Assembly: GCA_020441545.1 (NCBI GenBank)
Contig: JAGRLZ010000135.1
Coordinates: 1 to 34,223 of the forward strand
Reading direction: 5' to 3'
Length of the DNA stretch: 34,223 bases
DNA from: Xanthobacteraceae bacterium
GTDB taxonomy: Bacteria; Pseudomonadota; Alphaproteobacteria; Rhizobiales; Xanthobacteraceae
The notes under the pieces are model-generated. The model was not told where the DNA came from, ran no database searches, and worked only from the letters and a program-made list of their open reading frames with translations. Shown here in pieces: positions 28,507 to 34,223 of the stretch. Both the position numbers and the translations under genes were made by a program. Every line of letters starts with the position of its first letter. Within the stretch, counting starts at the first letter, position 1.

Positions 28507-29940
28507 ATGGATCAGCCGGTCACGCCCGCAAATCAGAGCCCCCTCGAAAAGGATTTCCACCATATGGTGGAACTTTCCCGTACCCTGCCACCGCCGTCGC
28601 TGGAGCAACGGCTCGACCAGTTGGCGCGGCTGCGCAGCCTGATCGCGGACAACGAGAGCCGCTTCGCCGAAGCCATCTCCGCCGATTTCGGCCACCGCGC
28701 CACCGCGGAGACGGTTTTCGCCGAAGTGCTGTTCCTGCAAGGCGAAATCCGGCATACCCGCCAGCACCTGAAACGCTGGATGGCGCCGCAGCGCATCCCG
28801 ACGCAACGGCAGTTCTTCCCCGCGACCAATCGCCTGCTGCCGCAGCCGCTCGGCGTGGTCGGCATCATCGCGCCGTGGAACTATCCGCTGCAGCTCACCC
28901 TGGCGCCCGCCATCGGCGCGCTCGCCGCCGGCAACCGGGTGATGATCAAGCCGAGCGAACTGGCGCCACGCTTCGCCGCCCTGCTGCAACAGACGATCGC
29001 CGATGCATTCGACCCGACAGACATGACGGTGACCGGCATCGACGGCGACATCGCCGAACGCTTCTCCACGCTGCCGTTCGATCACCTGATCTTCACCGGC
29101 TCGACCCGGGTCGGCCGCCTCGTCGCGGAAGCCGCCGGACGCAACCTGACGCCGGTCACGCTCGAACTCGGCGGCAAGTCACCGGCGATCATCGACCGCT
29201 CGGCCGATCTCGACGAGGCGGCCGCGCGCATCGCCTATGGCAAGTTGCTCAATGCCGGACAGACCTGCATCGCGCCCGATTACGCCCTGGTAGCGCATGC
29301 AGCGGCCGACAGCCTCGCAACCAAGCTGCTCGAGCGGATGAAAAGGATGTACGGCACGGCGCCGGACAATCCCGACTACACCTCGATCATCTCCGAACGC
29401 CACTATGCCAGGCTCGGCGAACTGGTCCGCGACGCCGCCGCCCATGGCGCGCGCCTCGTGCAGGTCGCGCCGTTCGATGACGACGCCTGGAAAGCGCGCC
29501 GCAAATTCCCGCCCACCATCGTGCTGGGCGCGACCAAGGCGATGAAGGTGATGCAGGAGGAGATCTTCGGCCCCATCCTGCCGGTGATCGCCTGCGACAG
29601 CACCGACGAGGCGATCGCCTTCGTCAATGACGGCGACCGGCCGCTGGCGCTGTACTGGTTCGGCACCGACGACGCCGCGCGCGACGCGGTGCTGTCGCGC
29701 ACGGTGTCCGGCGGCGTCACCGTCAACGACTGCCTGTTTCATTTCACGCAGATCAACCAGCCGATGGGCGGCGTCGGCGCCTCGGGCATCGGCGCCTACC
29801 ACGGCGAATGGGGCTTCCGCGGCCTCAGCAAGCTGAAGCCGGTGTTCTACCGCTCACGCTTCAATCGCTTCGCCGACCTCTATCCGCCCTATGGCGCCAA
29901 ACTGGCGCGGATGGAAAAGCTGCTGCGCTTCATGTCCTAG
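28507..29940 (+). CDS. Coniferyl-aldehyde-dehydrogenase-type aldehyde dehydrogenase
   Basis: 477 residues. It oxidises aldehydes to acids with NAD(P). The order of motifs is that of class 3-like ALDHs: IIAPWNYPLQLTLAPAIGAL (cofactor site), MIKPSELAPRFAALL, FTGSTRVG, LELGGKSPAI (general base E220), NAGQTCIAPDY (nucleophile C254), and QEEIFGPILPVI. The C-terminus GVGASGIGAYHGEWGFRGLSK is typical of the subgroup that includes bacterial coniferyl aldehyde dehydrogenases and fatty aldehyde enzymes. A GGAGG lies nine bases upstream of the start. First gene of the plus-strand catabolic cluster; it probably oxidises the aldehyde made by the GMC enzyme downstream, though that is inference. Confidence 0.93.
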   Translation: MDQPVTPANQSPLEKDFHHMVELSRTLPPPSLEQRLDQLARLRSLIADNESRFAEAISADFGHRATAETVFAEVLFLQGEIRHTRQHLKRWMAPQRIPTQRQFFPATNRLLPQPLGVVGIIAPWNYPLQLTLAPAIGALAAGNRVMIKPSELAPRFAALLQQTIADAFDPTDMTVTGIDGDIAERFSTLPFDHLIFTGSTRVGRLVAEAAGRNLTPVTLELGGKSPAIIDRSADLDEAAARIAYGKLLNAGQTCIAPDYALVAHAAADSLATKLLERMKRMYGTAPDNPDYTSIISERHYARLGELVRDAAAHGARLVQVAPFDDDAWKARRKFPPTIVLGATKAMKVMQEEIFGPILPVIACDSTDEAIAFVNDGDRPLALYWFGTDDAARDAVLSRTVSGGVTVNDCLFHFTQINQPMGGVGASGIGAYHGEWGFRGLSKLKPVFYRSRFNRFADLYPPYGAKLARMEKLLRFMS

Positions 29941-30037
29941 ACGTGTGACGCCAGAGCGGACAATCCGAACAGCAACGCCAACGACCGTTTACATCACGCG
30001 ATCAACGACAAAAAACTCGACAACGAGAGGAAACACC

Positions 30038-31648
30038 GTGGTTCAGACATTCGACTATGTGGTCGTGGGGGGCGGCTCGGGCGGCTGCGCGGTCGCGAGC
30101 CGGCTGTCGGAAGACCCGGCGACGTCGGTCGCGCTGCTGGAAGCCGGCGGCAAGGGCGACAACTGGGTGGTGACGACGCCCGGCGCGCTGATCCTGATGG
30201 TCTCCGGCAAGGTCAACAACTGGGCCTTCGAGACCGTGCCGCAGGCCGGGCTCAACAACCGCATCGGCTACCAGCCGCGCGGCAAGGCGCTCGGCGGCTC
30301 GTCCGCGATCAACGCGATGGTCTATATCCGCGGCCACCGCAGCGACTACGATCACTGGGCCGCGCTCGGCAACACCGGCTGGTCCTATGACGACGTGCTG
30401 CCCTACTTCAAGCGTTCCGAGGACAATTCGGAGTTCGACGGCGACTATCACGGCAGGGGCGGTCCGCTCAGCGTCACCAGGCTGCAATCCGACAACCCGG
30501 TGCAGGAGATATTCCTGCAGGCGGCGCGCGAGGCGCAGTTCCGCGTCCGCGACGACTTCAACGGCGCCGAGCAGGAAGGGCTCGGCATCTATCAGGTGAC
30601 GCAGAAGAACGGCGAGCGCTGGAGCGCGGCGCGCGGCTACATCCACCCCTTCATGACCACCCGGCCGAACCTCAAGGTCGAGACCGGCGCCTACGCCACC
30701 GGCCTGATCTTCGAGGGCAGGCGCGCCGTCGGCGTCAAGTATCGCCGCGGCAACGACGTGTTCGAAATCCGCGCGCGGCGCGAAGTCGTCCTGGCACTGG
30801 GCGCGTTCCAGACCCCGCAGCTCCTGATGCTGTCCGGCGTCGGCGACGCCGAGGCGCTTGGCAAGCTCGGCATCGCGTCGGTCCATCACCTGCCCGGCGT
30901 CGGCAAGAATTTGCAGGATCATCCGGACTTCGTATTCGGCTTCACGTCGGACGCGCCCTATTTCGCCGGCCTGTCGTTTCCGGGCATCGGACGCATCCTC
31001 AAGGGCATCGTGCAGTATCGCCGCAGGCGGCGCGGACCGATGACCTCCAACGTGGCCGAATGCGGCGGCTTCCTGAAATCGCGGCCCGACCTCGAGGTGC
31101 CGGACATGCAGCTTCATTTCTGCACCGGCATGATCGACGACCACGGCCGCAAGCCGGCCTGGAATCGCGTCGGCTATTCCTGCCATGTCTGCCTGCTGCG
31201 CCCGAGGAGCCGCGGCAGCGTCTGGCTGCACGACGCCGACCCGATGCGCGCGCCCGCCATCGATCCGAATTTCTTCGGCGATCCGGCCGACCTCGAGGAC
31301 ATGGTCGCGGGCTTCAAGGAAACGCGGCGGCTGCTCGAGGCGCCCGCGCTGAAGGCGATCACGACATCCGATGTGTTCACCGCCGGCGTCGACAGCGACG
31401 AGGCGATCCGCGACGTGCTGCGCCGGCACGTCGACACCGTCTACCATCCGGTCGGCACCTGCAAGATGGGCACCGGCGATCCCATGGCCGTCGTCGATCC
31501 GTCGCTGAAGGTGCATGGCCTCGACGGATTGCGCATCGCCGACGCCTCGATCATGCCGACGCTGATCGGCGGCAACACCAACGCCCCGACCATCATGATC
31601 GGCGAAAAGGCCGCCGACATCATCAAGGCGGACGCGCGCAGCGCATAG
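30038..31648 (+). CDS. GMC-family FAD alcohol dehydrogenase (choline-dehydrogenase-like)
   Basis: 536 residues from a GTG start, chosen because GAGAGG lies seven bases upstream and the FAD loop GGGSGG then falls at 11-16, as in homologues. GMC signatures: GKALGGSSAINAMVYIRG (FAD and substrate loop) and GAFQTPQLLMLSGVG (second signature). The C-terminal catalytic pair is H470 in YHPVGTCKMG and N513 in GGNTNAPT. The group includes choline and alkanol dehydrogenases that pass electrons to the respiratory chain; the sequence alone does not give the alcohol. It follows the aldehyde dehydrogenase by 97 bp, giving an alcohol-to-acid pair. Confidence 0.93.
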   Translation: MVQTFDYVVVGGGSGGCAVASRLSEDPATSVALLEAGGKGDNWVVTTPGALILMVSGKVNNWAFETVPQAGLNNRIGYQPRGKALGGSSAINAMVYIRGHRSDYDHWAALGNTGWSYDDVLPYFKRSEDNSEFDGDYHGRGGPLSVTRLQSDNPVQEIFLQAAREAQFRVRDDFNGAEQEGLGIYQVTQKNGERWSAARGYIHPFMTTRPNLKVETGAYATGLIFEGRRAVGVKYRRGNDVFEIRARREVVLALGAFQTPQLLMLSGVGDAEALGKLGIASVHHLPGVGKNLQDHPDFVFGFTSDAPYFAGLSFPGIGRILKGIVQYRRRRRGPMTSNVAECGGFLKSRPDLEVPDMQLHFCTGMIDDHGRKPAWNRVGYSCHVCLLRPRSRGSVWLHDADPMRAPAIDPNFFGDPADLEDMVAGFKETRRLLEAPALKAITTSDVFTAGVDSDEAIRDVLRRHVDTVYHPVGTCKMGTGDPMAVVDPSLKVHGLDGLRIADASIMPTLIGGNTNAPTIMIGEKAADIIKADARSA

Positions 31649-31836
31649 CGTCGCCGTGCGCACGGCCGGCACGTCCCCCGCAGATATGCGTTTGCGCGGA
31701 ATGCCACATCCCGTGCCGCGCCTTATCATGACAGCATCATCTGGCTAAAGTGCGCGTCGACGAACGCCGCATCATTCCGATGCATGCAGGAAACCTGCAA
31801 GAAAATCCGCAAGAAACCTGATACGGGAGCGAAACG

Positions 31837-32619
31837 ATGGATCTGGGGATCAAGGGCCGCCGCGCGCTGGTCTGCGCATCGAGCAAGGGACTGGGCCGCG
31901 GCTGCGCGATGGCGCTTGCCGCCGAAGGCGTGCATGTCACGCTCACCGCGCGCGGGGCCGCAGCGCTTACGGAAACCGCGAACGAGATCCGCAGGGCCAA
32001 TCCCGGCATCGAGGTCACCGAGGTGGCTGGCGATATCGCCACGCCCGAGGGCCGCGCCGCCGCGCTCGCCGCCTGCCCCGAGCCCGACATCCTCGTCAAC
32101 AATGCCGGCGGTCCGCCGCCCGGCGATTTCCGCGACTGGAATCGCGACGACTGGATCAAGGCGCTCGACGCCAACATGCTGACGCCGATCGAACTCATCA
32201 AGGCGACGGTGGACGGCATGATCGCGCGCAAGTTCGGCCGCATCGTCAACATCACCTCGGCCGCGGTGAAGGCGCCGATCGACGTGCTCGGCCTGTCCAA
32301 CGGCGCGCGCGCCGGCCTCACCGGCTTCGTCGCCGGCATCGCCCGCAAGACGGTGCGCCACAACGTCACCATCAACGGCCTGCTGCCGGGGCCGTTCAAT
32401 ACCGACCGGATCCGCAAGGTCGCGGCCGGCCAGGCGCAGGCCACCGGCGCCTCCATCGAGGACATCATGACGAAGCGCGCCCGCGAGAATCCCGCCGGCC
32501 GCTTCGGCGACCCGGAGGAATTCGGCGCGGCCTGCGCGTTCCTGTGCAGCACCAAGGCGGGCTTCATCACCGGACAGAACATCCTGCTCGACGGCGGCGC
32601 CTATCCCGGAACGCTGTGA
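31837..32619 (+). CDS. SDR-family protein lacking the usual catalytic Tyr/Lys (BKR-like)
   Basis: 260 residues, Rossmann fold. The cofactor loop is CASSKGLGRG, a variant of TGxxxGIG, and VNNAGG is conserved. The active-site Ser141 (NITSAAVK) is present, but at the expected Tyr (13 residues on) and Lys (4 further on) the sequence is S154 and R158 (GLSNGARAGL). This LSN...R pattern is recalled for a known BKR-like SDR subgroup. The C-terminus GQNILLDGGAYPGTL is classic SDR. GGAG lies eight bases before the ATG. Lies between the GMC and metallo-hydrolase genes. It may be a reductase with altered chemistry or a non-catalytic partner. Confidence 0.9.
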   Translation: MDLGIKGRRALVCASSKGLGRGCAMALAAEGVHVTLTARGAAALTETANEIRRANPGIEVTEVAGDIATPEGRAAALAACPEPDILVNNAGGPPPGDFRDWNRDDWIKALDANMLTPIELIKATVDGMIARKFGRIVNITSAAVKAPIDVLGLSNGARAGLTGFVAGIARKTVRHNVTINGLLPGPFNTDRIRKVAAGQAQATGASIEDIMTKRARENPAGRFGDPEEFGAACAFLCSTKAGFITGQNILLDGGAYPGTL

Positions 32620-32661
32620 GCCTGCCGGGAGCTTTTGAAGCGAGAGGTCTGAATGTCCTTT

Positions 32662-32682
32662 GCGCCGCCGCCCAGGCGGCGC
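32662..32682 (+). other. GC stem-loop between SDR and MBL genes
   Basis: GCGCCGCC-GCCCA-GGCGGCGC, a perfect 8-bp stem with no T-run, in the 142-bp gap between the genes. It could be an mRNA processing or stability element. Confidence 0.45.
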
Positions 32683-32761
32683 CGGATGATCCATTGCGCC
32701 CGGCGCGCGGACGTTTCATTCTCCAGCCGCAACACCAGACGAACCCAGGGAGAGACGCCGG

Positions 32762-33604
32762 ATGCAGTGGACGGTCGGCAAGGTCAAGATCACCAAAATC
32801 GTCGAGATGGAAACGGTCGGAAGCACCCGTTTCATCCTGCCCCAGGCCACCAACGCCGAAATCCAGAAGCTGCCCTGGCTGGTTCCGCATTTCGCCACCG
32901 AGGAAGGCCGGCTGCGCATGAGCGTGCATTCGCTGGTGGTTGAGACGCCGACCCAGCGCATCGTGGTCGATACCTGCCTCGGCAACGACAAGCAGGGCCG
33001 CGGCGTGCCGACCTGGAACAATCTCGACACACCGTTCCTGCAAACCATGACGGACGCCGGCTTCACGCCCCAATCGATCGACGTGGTGCTGTGCACCCAT
33101 CTGCATGTCGATCACGTCGGCTGGAATACCCGCCTCGAGGCCGGCAAATGGGTGCCGACCTTTCCCAACGCGCGCTATGTGTTCGGCAGGACCGAATACG
33201 AGCACTGGGCGAACCACAGCGACACGCCCGAACACAAGGCGGTGTTCGCCGATTCGGTGCGGCCGGTGATGGAGGCCGGCCGGGTCGACCTGGTGGCGAG
33301 CGACCACCGGCTCAACGATGAAGTCTCGCTGATCCCGACCCCCGGCCACAGCCCGGGCCACATGAGCGTACACATCGTCTCCGACGGCGAGGAGGCGCTG
33401 CTGACCGGCGACGTCGCGCACCATCCCTGCCAGATGACCCATCTCGACTGGTCCTCCACCGCCGATTCCGATCCAGTGCAATCCATCGTGTCGCGGCGCG
33501 AACTGTTCTCGCGCTTCGCCGACACGCCGACGCTGGTGATCGGCGGCCATTACAATCCCGGACGGCTGAAGCGCGACGGCGATGCCTTCCGGCTGGAGGT
33601 GTGA
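32762..33604 (+). CDS. MBL-fold metallo-hydrolase
   Basis: 280 residues. The metal site is THLHVDHVGW (H113, H115, D117, H118), followed by H196 in TPGHSPGH, D217 in LLTGDVAHH, and a terminal His in GGHYNPGR. This is a complete dinuclear set for the metallo-beta-lactamase fold. The sequence resembles the AHL-lactonase/hydrolase branch more than glyoxalase II or RNase branches. GGAGAGACG precedes the start. It may open a lactone or ester ring in the pathway of the neighbouring enzymes; this is a guess from context. Confidence 0.92.
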   Translation: MQWTVGKVKITKIVEMETVGSTRFILPQATNAEIQKLPWLVPHFATEEGRLRMSVHSLVVETPTQRIVVDTCLGNDKQGRGVPTWNNLDTPFLQTMTDAGFTPQSIDVVLCTHLHVDHVGWNTRLEAGKWVPTFPNARYVFGRTEYEHWANHSDTPEHKAVFADSVRPVMEAGRVDLVASDHRLNDEVSLIPTPGHSPGHMSVHIVSDGEEALLTGDVAHHPCQMTHLDWSSTADSDPVQSIVSRRELFSRFADTPTLVIGGHYNPGRLKRDGDAFRLEV

Positions 33605-33693
33605 GGCCGCCTCCACCAAAGCGGCATTGAAATCCTGCATGGCCTGCGCCATGAACAGGCCAACAACGAGAACAACATCAGGGAGAGCGAGAC

Positions 33694-34223
33694 ATGAAGC
33701 TTGTCAGGTACGGCGCCGCCGGCAGCGAGAAGCCCGGACTGATCGATGCATCGGGCCAGCTCCGCGACCTGTCGGGGCAGATCGGCGATCTTGCCGGCGA
33801 TGCCTTCGCGCCCGCCAGCCTTGCCAGGCTCACCGCCCTCGATCCCGCCGGGCTGCCCGCCGTCAGCGGTTCGCCGCGCATCGGCGCGCCGGTCGGCGGC
33901 AGCCCGAAATTCATCGCCATCGGCCTCAACTACGCCGACCACGCCGCCGAATCCGGAATGCCGATCCCGGCCGAACCGGTCGTCTTCATGAAGGCGAACA
34001 ATGCGCTGTGCGGCCCGAACGACGATGTCGAGAAGCCGCGCGGCTCCACCAAGCTCGACTGGGAGGTCGAGCTTGCGGTCGTCATCGGCACCCGCGCCAA
34101 GTATGTCAGCGAGGCCGACGCACTCAAGCATGTCGCCGGATACGCCGTGTGCAACGACGTCTCCGAGCGCGCGTTCCAGATCGAGCGCCTCGGCCAGTGG
34201 ACCAAGGGCAAGTCGCACGACAC
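33694..34223 (+). CDS. Fumarylacetoacetate hydrolase family protein, 3'-truncated
   Basis: The first 176 codons are in the window and the gene continues beyond it. Start at MKLVRYGAAGSEKPGLIDAS with GGGAGAG upstream. The FAH-domain core begins at KFIAIGLNYADHAAESGMPI and continues VVFMKANNALCGPNDDVEKP. The metal-binding acidic residues are in LDWEVELAVVIG, and GYAVCNDVSERAFQ follows. Related enzymes cleave or hydrate 2-keto-4-enoic acids or acylpyruvates in aromatic and sugar-acid breakdown, or act as ureidoglycolate lyases. Together with the SDR and MBL genes it suggests a ring- or keto-acid-degrading module. Confidence 0.92.
   Translation, partial: MKLVRYGAAGSEKPGLIDASGQLRDLSGQIGDLAGDAFAPASLARLTALDPAGLPAVSGSPRIGAPVGGSPKFIAIGLNYADHAAESGMPIPAEPVVFMKANNALCGPNDDVEKPRGSTKLDWEVELAVVIGTRAKYVSEADALKHVAGYAVCNDVSERAFQIERLGQWTKGKSHD

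Overview
The window is 34 kb of GC-rich chromosomal DNA from an alphaproteobacterium, most likely of the Bradyrhizobium/Rhodopseudomonas group (Nitrobacteraceae). Reasons: the protein sequences; the gene order dnaG-rpoD near yqeY, carA, carB, greA and lrp-trxB; an initiator tRNA of rhizobial type; and several copies of palindromic intergenic repeats that I associate with this group. No phage, transposase, CRISPR array or complete mobile element is visible, and almost every long reading frame outside the listed genes is an antisense or out-of-frame shadow.

Layout. 1-2439: 3' part of an RND efflux pump gene (+). 2598-10092: a minus-strand block transcribed dnaG, rpoD, ThiE-like, Sel1-repeat protein, suhB-like phosphatase. 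10226-11707 (+): an isochorismatase-family hydrolase and an N-formylglutamate amidohydrolase-family protein. 11711-14689 (-): quinone oxidoreductase, alpha/beta hydrolase, YqeY, LysE exporter. 14858-22639 (+): carA, hotdog thioesterase, methyltransferase, carB, greA, DoxX. 22770-25413: lrp (-) diverging from trxB and a coupled LysR regulator (+). 25414-28200: a looser region with a candidate small RNA, repeats, an orphan ParA ATPase, a small membrane protein, an exported KTSC protein, the initiator tRNA and a decayed copy of its 3' half. 28507-34223 (+): a catabolic cluster of aldehyde dehydrogenase, GMC oxidoreductase, divergent SDR, metallo-beta-lactamase-fold hydrolase and a fumarylacetoacetase-family enzyme cut by the window end.

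How the genes work together. The core is replication initiation and housekeeping transcription (DnaG, RpoD, GreA), carbamoyl phosphate synthesis for arginine and pyrimidines (CarA, CarB), and thiol redox control (TrxB). The flanks are export and catabolism. No clearly new multi-gene system was found. The most interesting signals are regulatory or structural: a carA promoter so close to the start codon that the mRNA should be nearly leaderless, with a perfect palindrome over the -10; tandem CtrA-type boxes upstream of rpoD; paired 5-3-5 palindromes between lrp and trxB; a 14-bp tandem repeat upstream of greA; a small ORF overlapping the carB start; a DnaG without zinc ligands; an SDR without the catalytic Tyr/Lys; a terminator-bounded candidate sRNA; and a tRNA-fMet relic.
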